Positions 1 to 5,339 of a DNA stretch of 5,339 bases are shown piece by piece (the stretch's first letter is position 1; the number at the start of each line of letters is the position of its first letter). The DNA comes from Anaerolineae bacterium (GTDB lineage Bacteria; Chloroflexota; Anaerolineae; B4-G1; SLSP01): NCBI GenBank assembly GCA_016934645.1, contig JAFGSL010000575.1:1-5339 (forward strand). Direction: 5' to 3'. The translations under genes were made by a program, and so were the position numbers. The notes under the pieces were generated by a model. That model was not told where the DNA came from. It made no database searches and was given only the letters and a program-made list of their open reading frames with translations.

Positions 1-1044
1 CCCTTCGACGAGATGTTGGACATCGTTCTGCAGGAACTGTGCCGCGTGGTCGAGGCTGAGATGGGCTATGTGATGCTGTATGATCAAGAAGGCAAGCAGT
101 TGGAAATGCGCGCGGCAACGCACGACGATTTGCTGCAAAAGGTGGCCTATTACGAGACGATGACGCAGATAGCGAATAAGGCCATCCGCCGCACGCAGTT
201 GGTGTGTGAGGACGTTGACGCACCACGATGTACGATTATGGCAGTTCCATTGATCCTGCGCAACGAAGTCATCGGTGTGTTTGGCGCGGTCAATCGGGAT
301 CCGAAGCGTCGCTTTACCAGCGATCACCGGCGACTGCTGAAAGCCATCGTGAGCCAGATGGACACCGCAATCTTCGAAAGTCTGGAGCAGCGGCGCTTGC
401 GGCGCGTCCTGGGGCGCTCCGTCGACACGCATGTCCTGGATCGTATATTGGCCAACCCCAGTGTCGACCTTCTCAAAGGTGAGCGCGTGGTGCTGAGCGT
501 GCTCTACGGCGATCTGCGTGGCTCGACAGAGTTAGCCCAACAGCTCCGACCCGAGATGCTAGTGGAGTTCATCAACGGCTACCTGGGCCGGATGGCCCAG
601 GTCTTGTATGCTTACGAGGGAACACTGGATAAATTTATCGGTGACGAGGTGATGGCGCTCTTTGGTGCTCCGCTGCCGCAGCTTGATCACCCTCTGCGGG
701 CGGTGCGTGTGGGCTTGGCGATGCAAAATGCGCATCAACAGTATATGGCAGATTGGACTGCGCGCGGCATTAAGCCGGCGGCATTGGGAATTGGCATCGC
801 CACTGGTGAAGTGACGGTGGGTGAATTTGGCTGCGAACAGCGCACTGATTACACCATCATCGGACACACGGCTAATCTTGGTGCGCGCATCTGCGGAGTA
901 GCGGCACCGGATGAGGTGCTGATCAGCCAGGAAACCTATGACCTGATCAGGGATGAGGTCGAGGTGACACCACGGTCAGGGGTCCATCTCAAAGGTATTG
1001 ATCATGCGGTGACAGTCTATGCCGTGGATCGTCTGTTGTACTAG
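1..1044 (+). CDS. GAF domain-coupled class III adenylate/guanylate cyclase (5' partial)
   Basis: Class III cyclases make cAMP or cGMP from ATP or GTP; the GAF domain is a small-molecule or redox sensor, here with unknown ligand. The frame is open to base 1, so the gene begins upstream and the first ATG (base 13) is not a credible start because it lies in the first GAF helix. Numbering from the first visible codon, the GAF domain covers about 1-126, with the typical core AVPLILRNEVIGVFGAVNRD. A linker (GRSVDTHVLDRIL) of the kind that precedes cyclase domains follows, and the catalytic domain covers about 163-343. All catalytic residues are visible: metal-binding D171 (YGDLRGST) and D215 (KFIGDEVMALFG), base-selecting K211 and D283 (TDYTIIG), and transition-state N292 and R296 (HTANLGARI). 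The Lys/Asp pair favours ATP, hence cAMP. No membrane segment is visible, so this part is cytoplasmic. Upstream domains (FHA, more GAF or PAS) are possible but unseen. The fold is certain; the product nucleotide is inferred. Confidence 0.93.
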   Translation, partial: PFDEMLDIVLQELCRVVEAEMGYVMLYDQEGKQLEMRAATHDDLLQKVAYYETMTQIANKAIRRTQLVCEDVDAPRCTIMAVPLILRNEVIGVFGAVNRDPKRRFTSDHRRLLKAIVSQMDTAIFESLEQRRLRRVLGRSVDTHVLDRILANPSVDLLKGERVVLSVLYGDLRGSTELAQQLRPEMLVEFINGYLGRMAQVLYAYEGTLDKFIGDEVMALFGAPLPQLDHPLRAVRVGLAMQNAHQQYMADWTARGIKPAALGIGIATGEVTVGEFGCEQRTDYTIIGHTANLGARICGVAAPDEVLISQETYDLIRDEVEVTPRSGVHLKGIDHAVTVYAVDRLLY

Positions 1045-1071
1045 GTCCCCTCGGAAATAAACCGGAACCCA

Positions 1072-1102
1072 CACCAATTTCTGCAAATAGAAAAGATTGG
1101 TG
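1072..1102. repeat. Inverted repeat CACCAAT-N17-ATTGGTG in the cyclase-VWA gap
   Basis: A perfect 7-bp inverted repeat has arms at 1072-1078 and 1096-1102. An inner TTCT/AGAA pair (1079-1082 and 1090-1093) could extend the stem around a GCAAAT loop, leaving an AAG bulge on the 3' side. It lies 28 bp after the cyclase stop and 50 bp before the VWA start. No T-run follows, so it is a poor intrinsic terminator. The arm starts are 24 bp apart, a little over two helical turns, so a dimeric regulator site is also possible. A match of this size can occur by chance, and function is unproven. The rest of the 1045-1151 gap shows no convincing -35/-10 pair. Confidence 0.3.
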
Positions 1103-1139
1103 CAGCGTGGTGATATTTTCATCCGTTCCGCCTACGGTT

Positions 1140-1146
1140 AAGGAGG
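1140..1146 (+). promoter_or_regulatory. Strong Shine-Dalgarno sequence that sets the VWA gene start
   Basis: AAGGAGG lies inside TAAGGAGGT (1139-1147), a nine-base perfect complement to the usual 16S rRNA 3' end, and sits 5 nt before the ATG at 1152. It decides the start against the in-frame GTG at 1107, which has no comparable site and would put a non-signal-like stretch ahead of the signal peptide. It also suggests efficient translation independent of the upstream cyclase gene. Confidence 0.9.
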
Positions 1147-1151
1147 TTGGG

Positions 1152-2531
1152 ATGAAGCATCTGAAGTGCCGCAGTAGGCTTTGGAGATGGCATACAGTGA
1201 TGGCTGTTGTGCTCAGTTGCCTTCTGCGAACCCCTGTTTATGCACAGCATCCACCTACTGCGCTCTTTGTATCGGTGAATTCGACGGACGTGGAGACTTT
1301 CCCGGAGGTGACACTTGCTGTTACCGTAAGGGATGCGAACGGCGTGCCGGTCCCCGATTTGGAAGCCTTTGCCTTCGAAATCAACGAGGATCGTGCGCCT
1401 ATCTCGCGCCCCATTCTTGCTGTTGAAACCATGGCCAACGTCGATTTTTTGCTATCGGTGGTTGTGGTTGTAGATGTCTCCGGGTCGATGGAGGGTCAAC
1501 CTTTGGAAGATGCCCAGGCTGCTGCGCGTGCGCTGGTCGACCAACTGGGCGCGAACGACAGGGTCGCCTTTATCGCTTTCGCGGATGCTGTGAATCTTGA
1601 CGTACTGAACGAGGCGCGCGAATCCGCGTTTACTGCCGATCATGCGACAGTTGTTGGGCTCATTGATGGATTGGAAGCCACGGGGAGTACACCTCTTTAT
1701 GATGCGCTCTATAAGGCCGTGCTTTGGGCGCAGGAGGCGTTGCCTGGGAACCGCGCTATTATCTTGTTGAGTGACGGCATCGATGAAGGACATGGCAGTT
1801 CTGTTGCGAGTGCCGAGACGCCCATTCAGGAAGCGATTCGCGCTGGCGTGCCGATCTTTACCATTGCATTGGGCGATGAAATTGATCAGGGTTACCTGGA
1901 AAGGGTCGCGCGCGTCACTGGTGGTGATTACCAGGAGGCACCCGACTCGGCCCAGTTAACCACGCATTTTCTCACTGTATTAGATCAACTCAAACAGCAG
2001 TATGTGCTGACTTATGTTTCTGGATTGTCTGCCGACGGCGCCGATCACCGCGTGCAAGTCAACGTTGCGGTTAAAGGCCGGCGCGCCAGTGCTGAAGCGG
2101 CGTTCGGACCACTGCCGAAACCAGAACCCACTACAACGCCTACCCCGACCCTCACCGCGACACCTACCTCTGCGCCGACACCGATGCCTACACCAACCGC
2201 GACGCCAGTGCCTTTTGGCGTCGTTGCCGCAACAAAGGCGGAATCTATCTGGAATGGGCTGGTTGTGGCTTTGAAATCGGCTTGGGCTTGGTTTTTGAGC
2301 ATCATATGGTGGGCCTTGGGGCTCGTTATCATTGTGCTTTCTCTGATCTTGCTCATCTCACTCATCAGAAACATAGTGCGTGTACGACGGGCGCGCCGGA
2401 TCGCGGCTCAGGAATATTGCGCGAGTTGTGGACGGCCCTTAGCGCCAGACGAGATTTGCTTGGAGTGTGGCGCAGACGCGGGGCGAGTCGGGTATATGGA
2501 CCTTTCTTCGGATGCATCGGTGGTTTCGTGA
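1152..2531 (+). CDS. Secreted, membrane-anchored VWA domain protein with cytoplasmic zinc ribbon
   Basis: This 459-aa protein reads as an envelope-spanning VWA receptor or scaffold. Residues 1-31 form a signal peptide: a basic n-region, the hydrophobic core VMAVVLSCLL and a likely cut at VYA/Q. Residues 33-95 are a beta-rich domain of the kind found before VWA in 'VWFA-related' proteins (TLAVTVRDANGVPVPDL). The VWA domain (about 98-280) has a complete MIDAS metal site: D108, S110 and S112 (DVSGS), T180 (GSTPLYDAL) and D208 (LLSDGID). A short beta segment follows (QQYVLTYVSG, then about 295-318). Residues 321-355 are a Pro/Thr linker, 377-405 a transmembrane helix, and 407-416 a basic stop-transfer stretch (NIVRVRRARR). 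The tail has paired cysteines C423/C426 and C436/C439, a zinc ribbon on the cytoplasmic side. The VWA domain should bind a protein ligand through a divalent cation outside the cell; partner and role are unknown. The adjacent cyclase suggests signalling, but this is inference. Confidence 0.92.
   Translation: MKHLKCRSRLWRWHTVMAVVLSCLLRTPVYAQHPPTALFVSVNSTDVETFPEVTLAVTVRDANGVPVPDLEAFAFEINEDRAPISRPILAVETMANVDFLLSVVVVVDVSGSMEGQPLEDAQAAARALVDQLGANDRVAFIAFADAVNLDVLNEARESAFTADHATVVGLIDGLEATGSTPLYDALYKAVLWAQEALPGNRAIILLSDGIDEGHGSSVASAETPIQEAIRAGVPIFTIALGDEIDQGYLERVARVTGGDYQEAPDSAQLTTHFLTVLDQLKQQYVLTYVSGLSADGADHRVQVNVAVKGRRASAEAAFGPLPKPEPTTTPTPTLTATPTSAPTPMPTPTATPVPFGVVAATKAESIWNGLVVALKSAWAWFLSIIWWALGLVIIVLSLILLISLIRNIVRVRRARRIAAQEYCASCGRPLAPDEICLECGADAGRVGYMDLSSDASVVS
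2112..2216 (+). other. Pro/Thr-rich low-complexity linker within the VWA protein
   Basis: Codes for residues 321-355 of the VWA protein, almost entirely Pro, Thr and Ala in a 'TPTPT/ATPT' pattern with no charged residue after the first few. It joins the extracytoplasmic VWA part to the transmembrane helix and is probably an extended, possibly O-glycosylated spacer through the cell envelope. Such linkers are very common in exported Chloroflexota proteins, which is the main taxonomic hint here. The codons vary (act, aca, acg, acc), so this is protein-level low complexity, not recent expansion of a DNA repeat. Confidence 0.8.
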
Positions 2532-2545
2532 CAATCTACCCAGGG

Positions 2546-2887
2546 TTATCCTCTGTCCATCGCCGTCTGGTAGCTTTTACGCACGAAACTCATGATCCGC
2601 CCGATAGAGGCGGGATCGGCAATGAACACCTTCGTCCACCGTTCGATGGTCCGTTCCCCGGCCTGGAACGGTTCGATCTGGTTATCCTGCGACAATGTCT
2701 CTATGTCCTTTTGCCGTAATTGTGTGATGACCACACCCTCTGTCACCAAAAAGGCGAAAAGCCGCCCATCGGCGACGTAGGCTGGGCACCCAAACATCCG
2801 CCGGGTTGTTACCTGCGGCCATAGCAAGACTTCCTTCTCAAAAGCTTGCCGTAGCGCGCGTGCGTCGTCCTCAATGTAATAGAGCAT
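2546..2887 (-). CDS. TfoX N-terminal-domain family small protein
   Basis: This 113-aa single-domain protein resembles the TfoX/Sxy N-terminal domain. The hallmark is RRMFGCPAYVADGRLFAFL at residues 29-47, with the RRMFG turn followed by two beta strands. An N-terminal helix (DDARALRQAFEKEV) comes first, and the C-terminal helix ends in SFVRKSYQTAM, as is usual in the family. The length fits stand-alone family members. TfoX/Sxy itself is a competence regulator in gammaproteobacteria, but it also has a C-terminal domain that is absent here; stand-alone proteins have no settled function, so competence should not be inferred. The ATG begins 3 nt after the protease stop. A GGAG motif (bases 2897-2894) inside the end of that gene, 6 nt before the ATG, serves as ribosome binding site, so translation is probably coupled. 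It converges on the VWA gene with 14 nt between stops. Confidence 0.8.
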   Translation of the reverse strand: MLYYIEDDARALRQAFEKEVLLWPQVTTRRMFGCPAYVADGRLFAFLVTEGVVITQLRQKDIETLSQDNQIEPFQAGERTIERWTKVFIADPASIGRIMSFVRKSYQTAMDRG

Positions 2888-2890
2888 TGA

Positions 2891-4609
2891 CTACTCCACT
2901 TTATCTAGCAAAAGACTGACTTCACCGTTATCGTAGCGCACCAGCGTGTGTGGCGCGTCGACGTCGTACCAGGCGCTCAATGTCTTTTCCTTGCCGTCAA
3001 GGGTGTAGGTGACGGTAACCCTCCAGGTGACGAAGTTCCCCGCCGGCGTCCACGCCGGTTCGCTGCTGGCTACGACGATAAACGCATCCACGATGTTGAC
3101 ATAGCCCTGGCGATCCACCAGCACCAACGGCTGTGTGCTCCCATAGGCCAGATCGAAGGGCAGCGCTGAGAGCCGCCAGGGCCAATCGCTATCGAGGAAC
3201 GCGCCGGACGGCAGCATCGTTGTTTGTATTTCGCCGTTTCCCTCGACCCGCAGTGTCGCACCGTCATCGGTGGTAGTTTGGGTGAGGGTAAGCTGCGCCG
3301 TTTCCGATTCCCGCCTGCTTTCCATTGACTGCACCGACAAATCCGTTTTGGCCCACGTGATGTGTTCAGCGCTCTCGAACGCGGCCCCTGTTGCGCTGTA
3401 TTCTGGGAGCGAGATTCCCTCGAAGTTCTTCGGGAGATTGATGGGGAGGTCGGCTTCGAAGGCATTCTGCTGGACCTGGCACGTCAGCGTCACACTGTTC
3501 GTTTGTGGGGCCAGATCGCAATTTGCCTCGCCGACCGTTTCATTCAAGCCCGTCTGGATGACGTAGTGCCACTGCGCAGGGGCATTCCAGGCGGATGGCG
3601 GTTGCAGCGCCAATTTCTCCACTGCCAGCATTTCGGGGAAGCGCCCCACGAGAACTTCGCCGTAAGCTGAAATCCCGTAGATGTTGCCCATTACGACGAG
3701 CGGCACGATCCACGCCCACGCGCGCCATCCCGTCAGCCTGGGTAAGGCTAGCTTTGCCGGAGGTGTGCTCCAGCGCCAGATAAACCACAGCAGGATCGCC
3801 GTCACTGGAACCATGAAGAAGCTCAGGCAGGCCAGGGAGAGAACCAATCCACTTACCACCGGCATAGAGAAGAAGCTGCTGGCAATGAGCACGGCCGAGG
3901 CGATGCTGTTGTACGCCGCGTGCAACAGCATACCAGGGAAGAGACTGTTGCTGCGCCAGGCCACGAATCCCAGGGCGAATGCCACGGGGGCGAGCGCCAT
4001 TGCACCTTGGAAGCGCAGATGGTAGAGTGTGAAGATGACGCCGCTGACGACAATGCCGGTCCACGGGCTGCGCCGTTCGTAGGCACGCTGGACGTAACCA
4101 CGGAACATAAGCTCTTCACATAGCGGCGCGGCGATGACAGTGGCGACGAGTAGCAAAAACGCCTCGGGGATGGTGCGCGGGAACGTCGACGGCGGCATCG
4201 GAGCGGTGTAGCCGAGAATGACCGTTGTGATCAGATTGAGTATCACGCCGATCATCCACAGCCCTAGCGCCAGCGCTCCGCTCAAGCCCACAAGCCGCCA
4301 GCCAGGCCAGCGCCAGCGCAGTATTCCGCCGATAGAGCGCCATGGAACCGTGCGTTTCTCGAGTCGCATGAAGATCAATGCTCCCACCGCGAGTGCCATC
4401 TCGATGACAATGCCGATAACGTACTGTGCACTGCTATCCTGGAATGCATAGCTGCTCCATACCAGCGTGAGCAGACCGAGTAACAGGTAGACGTTGACGG
4501 CGAGCCGGGAGGGCGACTCGTGCGGTGAGGGTGTCTCTCGCTGCGAGAGTGACTCGCTTTGCGAGGGGGTCTCAGGGTGTGTTTGTGCGTTATCCAAATC
4601 TGTCATCAT
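2891..4609 (-). CDS. CPBP/CAAX-type intramembrane metalloprotease with large C-terminal extracytoplasmic domain
   Basis: This 572-aa membrane protein belongs to the CPBP (Abi, Rce1-like) family. The three active-site motifs are intact: EExxxR at E165, E166 and R170 (CEELMFRGYVQRAYERR), FxxxH at F193-H197 (FTLYH) and HxxxN at H230-N234 (HAAYN). About nine membrane helices span residues 38-314. Basic loops at 82-105, 170-183 and 279-296 fall alternately inside, which predicts an inside N-terminus and an outside C-terminus. Residues 1-36 are polar with Ser/Pro/Glu hexads. Residues 315-572 form a soluble, beta-rich domain I do not recognise, with C364 and C377 able to form a disulfide and a C-terminal WYDVDAPHTLVRYDNGE stretch. 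Most bacterial CPBP proteins are roughly 200-300 aa, so the C-terminal half is an added module, perhaps for substrate or ligand binding. The start is ATG 4609 (ATG 4606 is equally possible); a TAA in frame just upstream rules out earlier starts, and no clear Shine-Dalgarno is seen. Substrate unknown. Confidence 0.9.
   Translation of the reverse strand: MMTDLDNAQTHPETPSQSESLSQRETPSPHESPSRLAVNVYLLLGLLTLVWSSYAFQDSSAQYVIGIVIEMALAVGALIFMRLEKRTVPWRSIGGILRWRWPGWRLVGLSGALALGLWMIGVILNLITTVILGYTAPMPPSTFPRTIPEAFLLLVATVIAAPLCEELMFRGYVQRAYERRSPWTGIVVSGVIFTLYHLRFQGAMALAPVAFALGFVAWRSNSLFPGMLLHAAYNSIASAVLIASSFFSMPVVSGLVLSLACLSFFMVPVTAILLWFIWRWSTPPAKLALPRLTGWRAWAWIVPLVVMGNIYGISAYGEVLVGRFPEMLAVEKLALQPPSAWNAPAQWHYVIQTGLNETVGEANCDLAPQTNSVTLTCQVQQNAFEADLPINLPKNFEGISLPEYSATGAAFESAEHITWAKTDLSVQSMESRRESETAQLTLTQTTTDDGATLRVEGNGEIQTTMLPSGAFLDSDWPWRLSALPFDLAYGSTQPLVLVDRQGYVNIVDAFIVVASSEPAWTPAGNFVTWRVTVTYTLDGKEKTLSAWYDVDAPHTLVRYDNGEVSLLLDKVE
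4502..4573 (-). repeat. Four tandem hexad repeats (18 bp each) at the protease N-terminus
   Basis: Residues 13-36 of the protease read as four units, ETPSQS, ESLSQR, ETPSPH and ESPSRL, with the pattern E-[ST]-[PL]-S-x-x. At DNA level each 18-bp unit starts GAG and keeps similar bases at the middle positions, and units 1-2 against 3-4 also look like a 36-bp duplication. This suggests growth by tandem duplication. The stretch lies before the first membrane helix and is predicted to be a disordered cytoplasmic tail. Confidence 0.65.
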
Positions 4610-4677
4610 ACGTTATGTGTTCGGTCCGTGGTCTTGCCTTTCAATTATGCTGGTGACGACTGTAATCTGCCGTGCCT
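4610..4677. other. 68-bp gap between nadE and the protease gene
   Basis: This short spacer is read on the minus strand from the nadE stop to the protease ATG. I see no hairpin followed by a T-run, so nothing suggests termination between the genes. CATAAT (minus strand, near 4640) resembles a -10 box but has no good -35 partner about 17 bp upstream. No strong Shine-Dalgarno stands in the usual place before ATG 4609. The simplest reading is transcription continuing from nadE. Confidence 0.4.
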
Positions 4678-5339
4678 TTACGTTCTTTCCACGTGAAAGG
4701 CCGGCGGTACCGCGCGCTTGTGCGCCGAAGCCGCGATCATCCTTTGCACGCGGGTCACGGCAGCTTCAGGCGCATCGGGCGTGCGATTTTCGGCCAGCGC
4801 CGCCAATATGGCATCTAATTCCGCATAGGTGATGCCTAACTCGCCCTCGTCCGTTTGACCGGGCCACAATCCGGCTGAAGGCGCGCGGGTGATGACCGTC
4901 TCCGGCACGCCGAGGACGCGTGCGAGCGCCCGCACCTCGTGCTTGTATAACTCGCCGAGTGGTTCGATGTCCACACCGCCATCGCCGTACTTGGTGAAGT
5001 AGCCCACCAGCATTTCGGGGCAATTGCCGGTTCCTGCGACAAGATAATTGTTTGACTGGGCCAGGTAGTACCAGGCCGTCATCCGCAAACGGGGTTTGAT
5101 GTTGGCGTGCGCCATATCCGTGCCTTCGGGAAGGGAGGCCACAAAGGCGTCGTAGACGTCGCACAAATCGACCGTGATGAGATCCAGGCCAAGCGCCCGG
5201 GCCGTCATCCGGGAATACGCTTCGTCCTCCGCTTGGCTGTGGCACGGCAGCCAGACCGCGAGGACGTGCTCGGCCCCGACCGCGCGCGTCGCCAGCGCCG
5301 CCGTGACGGCGGAATCCACGCCACCGCTCAATCCAACGA
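4678..5339 (-). CDS. nadE: NAD+ synthetase, ammonia-dependent type catalytic domain (5' partial)
   Basis: NadE catalyses the last step of NAD+ synthesis: ATP-dependent amidation of nicotinate adenine dinucleotide, in the cytoplasm. The frame is open to the window edge. The PP-loop GLSGGVDSAV, which binds ATP pyrophosphate, is at the very start, so the TTG at 5331 is the Leu of this loop and not a start codon; roughly 25-40 N-terminal residues are missing. Numbering from that Leu, later motifs are AGTGNCPEMLVGYFTKYGDG (99-118), DIEPLGELYKHEVRALAR (121-138), where NAD synthetases have a P-x-x-x-L-x-K pattern, and RAPSAGLWPGQTDEGELG (149-166), the ATP- and substrate-binding signature. The C-terminus ends in HKRAVPP, usual for the family. 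CPE after GTGN replaces the more common SE-type residues, probably without effect. Whether an N-terminal glutaminase domain exists cannot be seen; the rest resembles the single-domain form. It is the likely first visible gene of an operon with the protease and TfoX-like genes. Confidence 0.95.
   Translation of the reverse strand, partial: VGLSGGVDSAVTAALATRAVGAEHVLAVWLPCHSQAEDEAYSRMTARALGLDLITVDLCDVYDAFVASLPEGTDMAHANIKPRLRMTAWYYLAQSNNYLVAGTGNCPEMLVGYFTKYGDGGVDIEPLGELYKHEVRALARVLGVPETVITRAPSAGLWPGQTDEGELGITYAELDAILAALAENRTPDAPEAAVTRVQRMIAASAHKRAVPPAFHVERT

Noticed and set aside
559..867. Minus-strand 102-codon open frame opposite the cyclase
   Set aside because: It lies over the conserved catalytic domain, has no recognisable domain, and is the mirror of strongly constrained coding sequence.
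1107..1151. In-frame GTG at 1107 as the start of the VWA gene
   Set aside because: The ATG at 1152 has a nine-base perfect Shine-Dalgarno 5 nt upstream and begins directly with a normal signal peptide. The 15 extra residues would spoil it.
2592..2616. Imperfect hairpin GATCCGCC...GGCGGGATC as a terminator for the VWA gene
   Set aside because: It lies within the TfoX-like coding sequence, the arms pair only with a bulge, and no T-run follows on either strand.
2282..2719. Plus-strand 145-codon open frame across the VWA/TfoX junction
   Set aside because: It spans the ends of two well-supported genes in another frame, with no domain and no ribosome binding site.
2546..2887. Evidence for natural competence from the TfoX-like gene
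   Set aside because: Only the N-terminal domain is present and no com or pil genes are in view. Stand-alone members of this family are not known competence regulators.
3540..4064. Minus-strand 174-codon open frame overlapping the protease gene
   Set aside because: It is an alternative frame through the CPBP coding region, rich in Arg, His and Gln as expected for a shadow frame in GC-rich DNA. The protease frame carries all the family motifs.
4635..4677. Promoter for the protease gene based on CATAAT
   Set aside because: No acceptable -35 hexamer is found at 16-18 bp, and the genes are close enough for read-through from nadE.
5329..5331. TTG as the start codon of nadE
   Set aside because: It encodes the Leu in GLSGGVDS, the ATP-binding loop, and the frame stays open to the window edge. 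The gene starts outside the window.

Overview
The window looks like chromosomal DNA from a free-living bacterium and is almost fully coding. It holds five genes in two convergent blocks. The best guess for the source is Chloroflexota (Anaerolineae- or Caldilineae-like). This rests on a Thr/Pro linker rich in 'TPTPT/ATPT' between an exported domain and a membrane anchor, on a GAF-coupled class III nucleotide cyclase, and on a membrane VWA protein ending in a cytoplasmic zinc ribbon. It is an inference from protein style, since no marker gene is present.

Plus strand, 1-2531: the window opens inside a GAF plus class III adenylate/guanylate cyclase gene (1-1044, 5' end outside the window). A 107-bp gap follows, carrying an inverted repeat (CACCAAT-N17-ATTGGTG) and a perfect Shine-Dalgarno sequence. 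Next comes a secreted, membrane-anchored von Willebrand factor A protein (1152-2531) with an intact metal site outside the cell, a Pro/Thr spacer, one transmembrane helix and a four-cysteine zinc ribbon inside. The two genes are plausibly a signalling pair, but the sequence shows only that they are neighbours.

Minus strand, 5339-2546: the order of transcription is nadE (NAD+ synthetase, 5' end outside the window), then a CPBP/CAAX-type intramembrane protease with a large C-terminal domain predicted to lie outside the cell, then a small TfoX N-terminal-domain protein. The last two genes are separated by 3 nt and are almost certainly co-translated. nadE and the protease gene are 68 nt apart and probably co-transcribed. 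The two blocks meet tail to tail with only 14 nt between stop codons.

No tRNA, rRNA, CRISPR array, insertion sequence or phage gene was seen. There is no strong case for an undescribed system. The most unusual items are the protease with its own large extracytoplasmic domain and low-complexity hexad-repeat N-terminus, its tight linkage to the TfoX-like protein, and the envelope-spanning VWA/zinc-ribbon protein beside a cyclase.
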